DNA of 64,000 nucleotides. Source: Acanthosepion pharaonis. Its lineage: Eukaryota; Mollusca; Cephalopoda; Sepiida; Sepiidae. Location of the stretch: contig CAHIKZ030003516.1 in assembly GCA_903632075.3 (NCBI GenBank), positions 1,535,001 to 1,599,000 on the forward strand. Reading direction: 5' to 3'. Each line of letters opens with the position of its first letter. Position 1 is the first letter of the stretch. Positions 33,577 through 43,760 of this stretch are shown here, piece by piece. Below the pieces are notes generated by a model. The model had not been told where the DNA came from and did not search any database. It was given only the letters and a program-made list of their open reading frames with translations. Made by a program: the position numbers and the translations under genes.

Positions 33577-34805
33577 GAAGGAAATGATAGTAATAAAGAA
33601 GAGGAGAGCGAATAAGAAAGAAAGAAAGAAAAAAGAAAGAAAAAAGAAAGAAAGGATGAAAGAAATAAAGAAAGAAAATGATGTAATAAAGAAGAGGAGA
33701 GTGAATAAGAATGAATGAAAGAAAGAAAGAATGAATGAAAGAAAGAAAGAAAGGAAGGAAATGATAGTAATAAAGAAGAGGAGAGCGAATAAGAAAGAAA
33801 AAAAAAAAAAAGGATGAAAAAGAAATAAAGAAAGAAAATCATATAATAAAGAAGAGGAAAGTGAATAAGAATGAATGAATGAAAGAAAGAAAGAAAGAAA
33901 GAAAGAAAGGAAATGATAGTAATAAAGAAGAGGAGAGTGAATAAGAATGAATGAAAGAAAGAAAGAAAGAAAGAAAAAAGAAAGAAAGAATGAAAAAAAT
34001 AAAGAAAGAAAACGATGTAATAAAGAAGAGGAGAGTGAATAAGAATGAAAGAAAGAAAGAAAGAAAGAAAGAAAGGAAGGAAATGATAGTAATAAAGAAG
34101 TGGAAAGCGAATAAGAAAGAAAAGAAAGAAAAGAAAGAAAGAAAAAAAAAAGAAAGAAAAGAATGAAAAAATAAAGAAAGAAAAAACGATGTAATAAAGA
34201 AAGGAGCGAAGAAAGAAAGAAAGAAAGAAAGAAAGAAGGAAAGAAAAGGATGAAAGAAATAAAGAAAGAAAATGATGTAATATAGAAGAGAGAGTGAATA
34301 AGAAAGAAAGAAAGAAAAAAAGAAAAGAAAGAAAGGAAGGAAGGAAATGATAGTAATAATAAAGAGGAGAGCGAATAAGAAAGAAAGAAAGAAAAAGAAA
34401 GGATGAAAGAAATAAAGAAAGAAAATCATGTAATAAAGAAGAGGAAAGTGAATAAGAATGAATGAATGAAAGAAAGAAAGAAAGAAAGAAAGAAAGAACG
34501 AAAGGAAATGATAGTAATAAAGAAGAGGAGAGCGAATAAGAAAGAAAGAAAGAAAAAAAGAAAGAAAAAAGAAAGAAAGGATGAGAGAAATAAAGAAAGA
34601 AAATGATGTAATAAAGAAGAGGAGAGTGAATAAGAATGAATGAAAGAAAGAAAGAATGAATGAAAGAAAGAAAGAAAGGAAGGAAATGATAGTAATAAAG
34701 AAGAGGAGAGCGAATAAGAAAGAAAAAAGAAAGAAAGGATGAAAGAAATAAAGAAAGAAAATCATATAATAAAGAAGAGGAAAGTGAATAAGAATGAATG
34801 AATGA

Positions 34806-34836
<31 letters not shown>

Positions 34837-34983
34837 GAAATGATAGTAATAAAGAAGAGGAGAGCGAATAAGAAAGAAAGAAAGAAAAAAGAAAGAAAGA
34901 AAGAAAGAAAGGATGGAAGAAATAAAGAAAGAAAATCATATAATAAAGAAGAGGAAAGTGAATAAGAATGAATGAATGAATGA

Positions 34984-35022
<39 letters not shown>

Positions 35023-35404
35023 GAAATGATAGTAATAAAGCAGAGGAGAGCGAATAAGAAAGAAAGAAAGAAAAAAAGAAAGAAAGAAAGAAAGAAAGGA
35101 TGAAAGAAATAAAGAAAGAAAATCATATAATAAAGAAGAGGAAAGTGAATAAGAATGAATGAATGAAAGAAAGAAAGAAAGAAAGAAAGAAAGGAAGGAA
35201 ATGATAGTAATAAAGAAGAGGAGAGCGAATAAGAAAGAAAAAAGAAAGAAAGGATGAAAGAAATAAAGAAAGAAAATGATGTAATATAGAAGAGGAGAGT
35301 GAATAAGAATGAATGAATGAATGAAAGAAAGAAAGAAAGAAAGAAAGAAAGGAAATGATAGTAATAAAGAAGAGGAGAGTGAATAAGAAAGAAAGAAAGA
35401 AAAA

Positions 35405-35439
<35 letters not shown>

Positions 35440-35525
35440 GATGAAAGAAATAAAGAAAGAAAATGATGTAATAAAGAAGAGGAGAGTGAATAAGAATGAA
35501 TGAAAGAAAGAAAGAAAGAAAGAAA

Positions 35526-35558
<33 letters not shown>

Positions 35559-35765
35559 GAAGGAAATGATAGTAATAAAGAAGAGGAGAGCGAATAAGAA
35601 AGAAAAAAGAAAGAAAGGATGAAAGAAATAAAGAAAGAAAATCATGTAATAAAGAAGAGGAAAGTGAATAAGAATGAATGAATGAAAGAAAGAAAGAAAG
35701 AAAGAAAGAAAGGAAATGATAGTAATAAAGAAGAGGAGAGTGAATAAGAAAGAAAGAAAGAAAAA

Positions 35766-35796
<31 letters not shown>

Positions 35797-35995
35797 GATG
35801 AAAGAAATAAAGAAAGAAAATGATGTAATAAAGAAGAGGAGAGTGAATAAGAATGAATGAAAGAAAGAAAGAAAAAAGAAAGAAAATAGTAGTAATAAAG
35901 AGGACAGTGAATAAGAATGAATGAAAGAAAGAAAGAAAAAAAGGATGAAAGAAAGAAGGAACAAAAGAAAGAAAGAAACAAACACACAAACAAAA
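30471..35995. repeat. 5.5-kb complex satellite, (GAAA)n with two alternating modules
   Basis: Variable (GAAA)n runs separate two conserved modules: A, ggaaatgatagtaataaaga then agaggagagcgaataag; B, ggatgaaagaaataaagaaa then gatgtaatatagaagagg. A and B mostly alternate, with an A-to-A distance of roughly 150-210 bp set by GAAA length. Homogeneity is lower at about 32380-33450, where small indels are frequent. Minus-strand open frames of up to 1288 codons are low-complexity Phe/Ser/Leu strings and are not genes. The right edge lies within a mariner relic. Confidence 0.92.
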
Positions 35996-36000
35996 AAAAT

Positions 36001-36262
36001 TGTCAAGGTGCTTGAAAAGGTAGCAGTCAGTTGGCGAGAGACCAGGGGAATATAGTGAACTTGCCAAAATCTCGTATCCCAAATCGGTGGACTTCTGCAG
36101 TATCATCCTGTCGACATGTGGCCGGGCCTCGTCATGAAGTGGAATTGGTCCTCATCGATTAGCTAGTACCAGTCGCTTTTTGGTTAACTGAATGTGCATT
36201 TTATCCAGTTATTGGCCGCAAACTTCATCAGGAATGCCCTGGTTAGAGTCCAGAAAGCTGTT
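36001..36262 (-). pseudogene. Mariner transposase C-terminal core, SETMAR/Hsmar-like
   Basis: Minus strand encodes QGIPDEVCGQ, LVLANR, GPIPLHDEARPHVDRMILQK, LGYEILASSLYSPGLSPTDC and YLFKHLDNFF. The LHD-ARPHV motif holds the second catalytic Asp and SPTD the third. Two in-frame stops precede LHDEARPHV. After LDNFF the reading runs straight into the GAAA satellite, which thus seems to have grown in or inserted into this transposase. Closer in type to the MITE at 24577 than the other mariner relics here. Confidence 0.88.
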
Positions 36263-36319
36263 CTTTTTCGAGAAAAATAGTGAAGAGGCTGTGCTTTCCT
36301 TAAAAAGGGAAAATAGAGC

Positions 36320-36480
36320 CTTGCTTAACTGTGACAGTCTTCGTGACCGAGCAGTAAACCATGCCGGATCAAACAGTGGGTTCCCCTACAAAGGGAGATG
36401 CAAGGTTCGATCCCTGCCGGTGAACACATTTGCTTTATTCATATTTCTCGAATGTGCAGGACGATAGACGTAATACACAC
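36320..36480 (+). mobile_element. tRNA-derived SINE, family C
   Basis: B box ggttcgatccctgccggtg and the tail tttctcgaatgtgcaggac match the copy at 24190-24405. Confidence 0.55.
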
Positions 36481-36544
36481 TGCTTCAAAAAAAAAACAAA
36501 ATAAAAATGAGACGTCTATTTCAAATACGAGTGTCCACTATATA

Positions 36545-36895
36545 ACGTTTAATGTAATATGTCTATGGTAGGCTCTCCCGTCGATTCCGACGTATGAGGA
36601 TCCAACAACCTAATTCTGTTTTTATGTTTGTATCGTATGTAACACTTCAGTCCTGCTAGTGACCTGCATACAAGCCCGCATATTGTGCAACAGCAAGGAT
36701 CTCGGGACATAACAAGAGGCATATTTGCTGACAGTTTTTGCCGTTGTCTTTCGACGTATTTCGAAATTTCTGATAACACTCTGGCACAAATATCTCCAGT
36801 TAGTTTCTATCCAGGGTAACACGCTCGGAGTTAGTATGAAGCACATTGACAGCTGAGCGGTTACTCTTTAGCTTGTCTTAATACCTGAATCATGG
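36545..36895 (-). mobile_element. LINE C-terminal fragment with degenerate C2H2 finger
   Basis: Minus-strand frames encode DNWTKDCRTAMIQVLRQAKE, then ISKYVERQRQKLSAN and CTICGLVCRSLAGLKCYIRY followed by KHK. The finger has C-x2-C and a terminal His, but the residue expected to be the first His is shifted or lost (KCYIRYKH). Such fingers terminate some LINE ORFs. A host zinc-finger exon is a less likely alternative. Confidence 0.5.
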
Positions 36896-36989
36896 CCGTC
36901 CTACAGTCCTTTGTCCAATTGTCAAGCTGGCTATACATGAGGAACTTAGTTATTCTGTCATTTTTCATCCTTGCAACATAATCAACCTA

Positions 36990-37520
36990 GTGACGTCCTG
37001 GGTATGACGATAAACTGCATCTAGCAGTAAGGCTTATAATCAGGAGGTTTTGAGGAGCGTGGAACCACCTTTTAATTGCTGTTGTTACCAAGTCCACCCT
37101 GACCCGGGGTGGTAGCCCCTGTTAAGGATCTCAGCTCTGGGCAAATAAGTAACCCTTAAACTAGGAACAAAACACTATGAAAGTATAAAAATAGATTTTT
37201 ATAATAAAAATACAAACAATACATTTTTGAAAAAGAAATTACTAGGAATACATATGAAAAATATTACTAGCAATATCTTTTTGAAAAGAAGTTACCAGCG
37301 ATAAATTTAAAAAAAAAAAGAAATATTACCAATAATACATTGTAACTTTTGACAAAAAAACCTCTTTACAAAAATACATCAATGAAACCTGATCATCAAA
37401 CTAATCTCTTACTAAGAATACACATTCTATTCGTAAGAAAATATACTAAAAATCATGTCGGCATAAAATAACCCATGTAGGTGTTGATATCCTGTAAAAT
37501 AAAATAAACCCAAACCCAGC
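36990..37520 (+). repeat. Repeat R2, near full length
   Basis: Head gtcctgggtatgacgataaa ... cctgacccggggtggtagcc, a middle of loose repeats (accaataatacat type), and the tail ggcataaaataacccatgta. Same order as at 43094 and 55336. The short repeated 3' end in the 55336 copy suggests LINE-driven spread. No pol III boxes recognised. Confidence 0.75.
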
Positions 37521-37609
37521 CCAGGGGAGTCGTGACTGCATCAGGAAAGTCTCAATTCCACCAATGTTGCATTTTGCGAGAAGATCAGCGTTGGACACCC
37601 TATCGCAGT

Positions 37610-37614
<5 letters not shown>

Positions 37615-37657
<43 letters not shown>

Positions 37658-37720
37658 CATTTATATATATATATATATTCCATTTATATATATATATATA
37701 TATATATTCCATTTTATATA
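37615..37720. repeat. (TA)n with ttccattt interruptions
   Basis: Three TA runs separated by two copies of ttccattt. Confidence 0.95.
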
Positions 37721-37895
37721 TAATTTATTCCATTGGAATCGTAAATACGATCCAATTCATCAGACCTACAAATTCAAAAGAAAATAAAAAACAACTCCGG
37801 AAATAAAAAATAGAATTCTATTTTTTATTTCCAGAGTTGTTTTTTGTTTTCTTATAAATTATGACCATGGAATATTAGTGTTTAAGCCTTTTATT
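37700..37895. repeat. Inverted dimer of a hammerhead-related repeat
   Basis: Minus-strand part (37703-37770) has CTGATGA followed by a 10-bp stem (ATTGGATCGT/ACGATTCCAAT, one bulge) and GGAA in place of GAAA. The right half (37816-37895) is the same repeat in the opposite orientation with the core region deleted. The join is a 74-bp near-perfect palindrome, 37779-37852, centred on gaattc (2 mismatches in 37 bp). Confidence 0.7.
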
Positions 37896-38060
37896 ATATT
37901 CTTACTCTCTCCTGAACATTGAGTTCTACCTGGATTCTATCCACTTCGAATTTTTATTTTATTCAAAAAATATATGTAATTGTATGCATGTATGTATATA
38001 TATTTATATATTTTGCATATGTATATGTATATTTACCACTAATTTTAATCTTTATCTATC

Positions 38061-38237
<177 letters not shown>

Positions 38238-38399
38238 AATATATATGTCTTGAAAAATTTATTTTGGTTGAGCTCTCTGGGGAGGAAGTGTGAGTTTGTA
38301 AACAGTGACTATTACGGCTAATAATGCAAGACTCTTCGGTAAAGCGGATCAAGTTTTTCAGTCTCTGTGTGTTTAGCTAAAAATAAATACGCTTAAATT

Positions 38400-38540
38400 C
38401 ACCTTCATCCCTGCTGTGTGCCAACGGTTTAGAATCTTCGACTGACGCCAATTCAGCCGGGTTTCGATCCTAGCTAGAGGCAACCGGACGTCTAGCCACA
38501 CTGATGAGCTCTGATACAGCAAAAAAGTTGCCTGTGGATG

Positions 38541-38545
<5 letters not shown>
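38400..38545 (+). mobile_element. tRNA-like SINE with hammerhead core, followed by (TA)n
   Basis: B-box-like gggtttcgatcctagc, then gtctagccaca, then CCACA-CTGATGA-GCT...AGC-AAAA ... TGTGG (38499-38537). Stem I CCACA/TGTGG is a perfect 5 bp. G12 has become A (AAAA for GAAA) and U16.1 is lost, so cleavage is not expected. (TA)n starts directly after. The minus-strand copy at 26502-26640 has the same parts in the same order. Confidence 0.6.
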
Positions 38546-38616
<71 letters not shown>

Positions 38617-38617
38617 G
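38546..38617. repeat. (TA)n microsatellite
   Basis: TA run forming the 3' tail of the SINE-like element at 38400. Confidence 0.95.
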
Positions 38618-38859
38618 GTAGTAATCCGTTGGTATAATCCAGGTGAGTCCTATTAACAAAAACATAGAATTTTGAAATATGTTAAAACTGACTCACAAAG
38701 AGCGCTCAATGTTTATTTTCGTTAAACAATTGGAATTAAGATACCTTTAGTTAATGACCATTTTCACCTACGAATTTTAATTTTAAATTCGCAGGATTTT
38801 TCAAACTGTATACGGTATCATTTTATCATAGGATACTACTATTACTAAACGTATTCCAA

Positions 38860-38860
<1 letters not shown>

Positions 38861-38918
<58 letters not shown>
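38861..38918. repeat. (TA)n microsatellite
   Basis: TA run 70 bp upstream of the hammerhead-like motif at 38987. Confidence 0.95.
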
Positions 38919-38920
<2 letters not shown>

Positions 38921-38986
38921 GAATATTTTACATTGAACATAAGAAAAAAAAATTAATTATTTTAATAATGTGTGGAAATCTCCGCT

Positions 38987-39031
38987 TTTTACCTGAAGAC
39001 GGTCGCGAGACCAGAAACACGTGTCGTAAAA
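38987..39031 (+). ncRNA. Candidate hammerhead ribozyme (type I), minimal stem III
   Basis: Stem I TTTTAC pairs with GTAAAA (6 bp). Core CTGAAGA, C-A mismatch, stem II GGTC-GCGA-GACC with a GNRA tetraloop, GAA, then ACACGTGT with a GTC cleavage triplet. Stem III is only A-U plus C-G if a 4-nt loop is allowed. Such minimal, palindromic stem III regions are known from retrotransposon hammerheads that work as dimers. (TA)n tracts on both sides. Confidence 0.65.
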
Positions 39032-39164
39032 TTATGTAAAACAAAGCATAATATTTTTTTTCTAAATAAATCCACATTACAACCAAAAACGTTTGCGGCA
39101 CCTCTCTTCTTCTTTTTAATATACGTACTTTTCTATCGTTGGAACCACTATAACTCTTTTTTTT

Positions 39165-39168
<4 letters not shown>

Positions 39169-39226
<58 letters not shown>
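39169..39226. repeat. (TA)n microsatellite
   Basis: TA run downstream of the 38987 motif. Confidence 0.95.
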
Positions 39227-39230
<4 letters not shown>

Positions 39231-39639
39231 TCCAGCAATGAAAGTTTCTGAAAGACATGAAGCCAAATAGATAAAGGTAGTGAATAAAGTCCACTTTATG
39301 CTAGAATTAATTCCTTTTAGTCATTATTAGCGAACAGAAGTGCAACAATGCAGTATGTCTGCTTTATGAAGAGCACTGAAAAACTGACGGCTATGAATTC
39401 TCGTTAGTTGCACGTCGGGGCCACCATAAGTTCTATCGAGAGTCTTTGATAGTTTAGTATCAGATAACAGTCGCCAGTTGTAAACATCGTTAATTCGCTC
39501 TGCACTCCTCCCTGAACATATAGCATCCGCTCGAAACACGTGGGTAGGCTGAATAATACACGCGTAAACGAATGATACTTTTGAATGCCTGAACAAGAGA
39601 TCACTTTAGCGGTGTGGGATTGTGCATCAATTTGGATTG
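39227..39639. other. Unassigned; short minus-strand frames
   Basis: Two overlapping minus-strand frames (39327-39596, 39404-39604) show no recognisable motif. Base composition is less extreme than nearby, so an exon cannot be excluded, but nothing supports one. Confidence 0.4.
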
Positions 39640-39700
39640 ATTTGGTTTTTTACGGCTTATCAACCTTTTGCAGGTTATTTGAAGCCAGAAAAAATATTCT
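39640..39700 (-). repeat. Repeat R2, tail only
   Basis: Reverse complement of the R2 tail (acggcttatcaaccttttgc, ggttatttgaagcc), diverged. Confidence 0.55.
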
Positions 39701-39799
39701 CAAATTGTACGAATTTTTTTTTAGAGATAATCATAATAATTGATACAAGTTTTACTAATTAACCGCTTCTGAAGGATTTCTTTTTTTTTCTCAGTAAGG

Positions 39800-39990
39800 T
39801 TCGCCCTGTACAAGGCCCGGGGGGCCACTCGAGGTAGAGGGTTACGTTAAGGGGTAGTTTATATGAATAGATAGGAAGATAACGGTTGACACTAGACTTG
39901 GACAGGTTAAGATTGTAGTCATCATGGAAACATCCTCTTGGGAGTCAGTTCCATGGGAGGAAAAGACGTTTTCATAACTTTCCGAGAGTT
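39800..39990 (-). mobile_element. LINE 3' fragment (same family as 44990-45480)
   Basis: Shares aaggcccggggggccactcg, ctcgaggtagagggtt and ggacaggttaagattg with 44995-45115, where the C-terminal RT frame is readable on the minus strand. Confidence 0.6.
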
Positions 39991-39999
39991 ATTTACTTA

Positions 40000-40079
40000 T
40001 AACGAACCCGACTTGAATTCGAACTCGGCTTTCCAATTTCGAATTCAGAAGTGTTATCTATTACACCACCCGAATGTCT
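40000..40079 (-). mobile_element. tRNA-like unit fused downstream of 5S-like unit
   Basis: Minus strand: A box gggtggtgtaatagataaca and B box gagttcgaattcaag. It begins exactly where the 5S-like sequence (40080-40200) ends, giving a 5S-tRNA composite of about 200 bp. Confidence 0.65.
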
Positions 40080-40200
40080 AAGCTTGCAGCACTTGATATT
40101 CCCAAGCGGTCACCCATCTAGGCACTGATCAGGCTCGACGTTGCTTAACTTTTGTGATCGTACGAGAATCGGCGTTTCAAAGTGATATGACTGTAAGCCG
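40080..40200 (-). pseudogene. 5S rRNA-derived unit, near full length
   Basis: Minus strand aligns to 5S rRNA over about 120 nt: gcttacagtcatatcac start, internal box A region aagttaagcaacgtcg, intermediate element and box C region tcagtgcctagatgggtgac, end gggaatatcaagtgctg. Several substitutions, including in box C (tgcctag for tacttgg), argue for a pseudogene or SINE head rather than a working gene. Confidence 0.85.
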
Positions 40201-40212
40201 TACCGGCCATAC

Positions 40213-40325
40213 ATCCAAATTTACAGCATCTGGTATTCTCAAGCACTCGCCCATCTAGGCACTGACTAGATTCGACGTTGCTTAACTATGAGAGCCGATG
40301 TTTTAACGTGATTCGGAGTGAAGCA
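40213..40325 (-). pseudogene. 5S rRNA-derived unit, second copy
   Basis: Minus strand: gttaagcaacgtcgaatcta, gcctagatgggcgag and gagaataccagatgctgtaa. About 15 nt are missing before box A. It sits directly beside the first copy, same orientation. Confidence 0.8.
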
Positions 40326-40837
40326 TATACAAGGAATTTCCGCAAAATAATGAACCGCAGTGGTTATATCGTTACTTGTGGAGGGTTACTTATTTTCCAC
40401 CCTACAATCCCTTTCCACACAGACGCAAAGTCTATTGCTACTTTGTCGTTATTTCCATATCAAGTGTTCAAACGAGTTCCATTCTTTAGGGCCGCCACTT
40501 TAGACACTAGCAGCTAAGACTCACTATGCTACATTCACACGGTGGAATCACCCTAATTTCCTCTCTGTTTCTTTAGAACGTTTATGGAGTCTCAAGTCCA
40601 CTCCACGCCTCAAGTGGAATTCATATATACGACCCATTCCTAAAGATGCCGAAAACAATTGGTCGGTTCATTCTGTCGTCTCAGAAAGTATTTAAATTCT
40701 GCCACGCTTTAGTTTTACAAGTGTCCAATTAGAGTAACAATAAAATAAAACTGCATAAATTCGAGTACAAACGAATCGAACAAAAATAATATGGTATCAC
40801 ATTACTCCGTATATTCTTTTACTTTAAAAAAAAATCA
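40326..40837. other. No recognised feature
   Basis: Unique-looking sequence. No motif or shared repeat seen. Confidence 0.5.
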
Positions 40838-42502
40838 TTTCACTCTAAGCAAGGCGATAATGCCACTAAGACGCAAGAATTTTGGGGGAGTGAAAGAGAA
40901 TAAAAAAAACTTTAGTGAGGGGAAAGGACAATAAAAGAACGGGTTACAAGACAGAAGATGGCGACTGGCATGGCATTTAAACTTTTGAAGATCGTAGGGG
41001 GTGCAGGGAAGCAAGAAACTGAAAGAGAGTTCCACAGGCAGGAAGTGCGAGAGAAGAAACTATTAGAATAGAACTTACGGTTGCATCTAACTAGTTCAAC
41101 ACTATAAACGGTGAGATCCACTTGCCAGTCTCGTAGTGCATTTAAATTCCTGCAGCCGCGTTACCAAGGGGGGGGAGCTCATTAGAACAATTGTCTTGGA
41201 AACGTTTGTAGAAAAGACAGAGAGAAGCTATGTCACGGCGTTTAGAAAATGGCTAAAATCGAAATGCCAGATCAGGACCGATAATATTACAGACCCTTCT
41301 TTGAATTGTGTCTAGGATCTCGAGATATGTAGCAGGAACACTAGACCAGATATGGCAGCAATGTTAAATGTACAGATGAATTGTAGATTTGTAAATGTGT
41401 AAGATGGATTCTGGGGAGAAAATATTTCTTGGCACGACACAGTGAATCAACTTTCCTAGCCGAGAAGGTGCAATAATTCACTCTCCCGGATGTTAGCATC
41501 ACCTATACTGATGAGAAGCGGAAAGGAGTCTCTCAGATGATTAATAGAGAGAAGTTTTGTTTTGGAGGGGTTAAAATTTAACAAGCCATTCATTGCCCCA
41601 GTTAACAGCAAATTGTTGAAGATCAAAGTTGGCTGGAAAGCAAGAAGCCAGAAGAGAGTTCAACAAATGAGAAGTGTAAGAGAAGAAACTATCAGCATAG
41701 AAATTACGGTTACATCTAGCCATTTCAACTGTAAAATTATGAGGCCTTGTTGCCAGTCTAGTACTGTGCTCTAAATTCATAAAGTCTAAAGTTCATCAGA
41801 ACAATTACCATAAAAGTATCTATAGAAAAAGCACAGAGAAGCTACATTACTGCAGTAGGAAAGTGACTTAAGCCAAGATGCGAATTTTATCAAGAATCTA
41901 TAAGTATATAGCAAGAGCACCAGACCCTATATGGTAGCAATATGCAAAACATGGTGAATGGTTAACTTATAAATCTGTAAGATAGATTCTGGAGAGAAAA
42001 ATTGTCGCACATGACACAGTGAACCAACTTTCTTAGCAGCTGACCTAACAATTGATTTGATATAATCTTTCGACTTCATGTAATCAAAGAATGTTAGCCT
42101 GAAAAAGCACAATGAGTCACTCTCTTGAAGGTTAGCATCAGCCATGCTGATGGAAGGCAAAAAAGGGTCTATCAGATGATTAATAAAGAGAAATTTCATT
42201 TTAGAGGCGTTAAAATTTAACAAGCTATTCCTTGCCCCAGTTAATGGACGAATGGGAGTTTGTTAAATGTGTAACGTAGATTCTGACAAGGAAAAATGAA
42301 TGGCAAGACTCGGTGAAACAATTTTCTTAGCAGCCGACCTAGCAATGGATTCAATATAATCACTCCACTTCACGTCAGTAGAAAACGTGAGACCAAGAAG
42401 GCACAATGAGTTGCTCTCTTGAAGGTTAGCATTGGCCATGCTGATGGAAGGCAAAAATGGTTCTTTGTGATGATTAAAAGATGGCAGTTTCTAATACCTA
42501 AC
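40838..42502 (-). mobile_element. Jockey/CR1-like LINE pieces, several overlapping 3' copies
   Basis: Minus strand holds the family 3' end at 40838-40880 (cactctaagcaaggcgataa), the C-terminus (TSCLWNSLSVSCF), then repeated blocks: SISMADANLQESDSLCF, SIVRSAAKKVGSLCHVRQFF and SPESILQIYKLTI. The MADANLQES...SAAKK block recurs near 41400, 42100, 42400 and, across the LTR, 42850, so this LINE segment too is present in tandem-like multiple copies. Confidence 0.8.
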
Positions 42503-42756
42503 TGTTATAGAGTAGTTTCACAGTGGAGGCTTGTATTTCACTAAGTCGGTCCTAAAAAGGTTCGACGTACAAAACGTTAGGGACTTGATATAATAGTTAA
42601 TGACGCAGCAATCTAGTTGTGGTGGTTGATACTTTAATGTCCGACATCGACTGACTCACCAACTCACTGAGCTCACTGGCAACTGCTACTACTACTACTA
42701 CTTATTATATGTCTGAGAGTCTATTAACAATAGAATAGGTATGTTCCGGTATAACA
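42503..42756 (-). mobile_element. Solo LTR, family 1, perfect 5-bp target duplication
   Basis: 254 bp with TG...CA ends on the minus strand (TGTTATACC... / ...CTATAACA), flanked by ctaac at 42498-42502 and again at 42757-42761. No internal retroelement sequence, so it is a solo LTR left by recombination. It sits inside the LINE cluster. Confidence 0.93.
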
Positions 42757-42976
42757 CTAACTTACACCCAGGTACAAATGGTAGATTTATAAATGTGTAT
42801 GACGGATTCTGATGAAAGAATTTGTCTGGCACAACACAGAGAACCAATTTTCTTAGCAGTCGTCCTAGCAATGGATTCAATATAATCACTCGACTTCATG
42901 TCAGCTGAAAGCGTGAGACCAAGAGGGCGCAACGAGGTACTCGCCTGGAGGTTAGTATCGTAGTATCTGTGAAGAA
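42757..42976 (-). mobile_element. Jockey/CR1-like LINE fragment beyond the LTR
   Basis: Minus strand reads LRPLGLTLSADMKSSDYIES, ARTTAKKIGSLCCARQ and SSESVIHIYKSTI, the same block as in 41970-42470. Confidence 0.8.
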
Positions 42977-43093
42977 AAAAGAAAAAAATATGTAAATTAG
43001 GATTTGTTATAAAGAACAGATTAGACAGGCTCAAATTATAGCGGATGCATTGTTATAACATTTTATTAAGTAATCAGATTCAGACAAAATATA

Positions 43094-43760
43094 GTCCTGG
43101 GTATGACGATAAACTACATCTGGCAGCAAGGTCTCTGATCGAGAGATTGGAGGTTTTGAGGAGCAAGGAACCACCTCTTAATTGCTGTTGTTTCCATGTC
43201 CGCCCTGACCCAGGGTGGTAGTCGAATCTTGGGATGATGACAGACTATATCCGGCAGCAAGGCCTCTGATCGTGAGATTTGGAGGCGTTGAGGAGCGTGG
43301 AACCACTTCTTAACTGCTGTCGTTCCCAGGTCACCCCTGACCCGAGGTGATAGCTTAATATTAGGATCTAGTCCTGGGTATGACGATAAACTAATGCCGG
43401 CAGCAAGGCTTCTGATCGTGAGATTTAGAGGCGTTGAGTAGCGTGGAACTGCCTCTTAATTGCTGTTGTTCCCAGCTCTGCCCTGACATAGCGTGGTAGG
43501 ACTTGATAGAGTCGAGTCTTGGGTATGATGATAAACTATATCCAGCAACAAGGCCTCTGATCGTGAGATTTGGATGTTTTGAGGAGCGTGGAACCATCTC
43601 TTAATTGCTGTTGTTCTCAGGTCCCCACTGACCCTGGGTGGTAGCACCTGATAGGGTCCCAGCTATGGGCAAATAGTGCTTTAATTTTTGTTTGGTGTCT
43701 CACATGTACAAAAATACATTATGGTAAAAATATCAGCAATATTTTTATAAAAAAAATAAC
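43094..43760 (+). repeat. Repeat R2 with head amplified four times
   Basis: Head unit (gtatgacgataaac ... ctgacccagggtggtag) starts at about 43099, 43231, 43376 and 43521, spacing 132-151 bp. After the fourth unit the R2 middle region follows. Other R2 copies have a single head. Confidence 0.85.

Noticed and set aside
32127..35993. 1288-codon minus-strand open frame, and similar 300-550-codon frames at 30405-36006
   Set aside because: The encoded protein is a repeating Phe/Ser/Leu string produced by a stop-poor (GAAA)n satellite. It is open in several frames at once and has no domain.
40080..40200. Functional 5S rRNA gene
   Set aside because: Substitutions in box C, lack of a T-run terminator at the 3' end and fusion to a tRNA-like sequence point to a pseudogene or SINE head.
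41506..41530. CTGATGA followed by GGAAAGG
   Set aside because: Inside a LINE fragment with no pairing arms for stems I-III.
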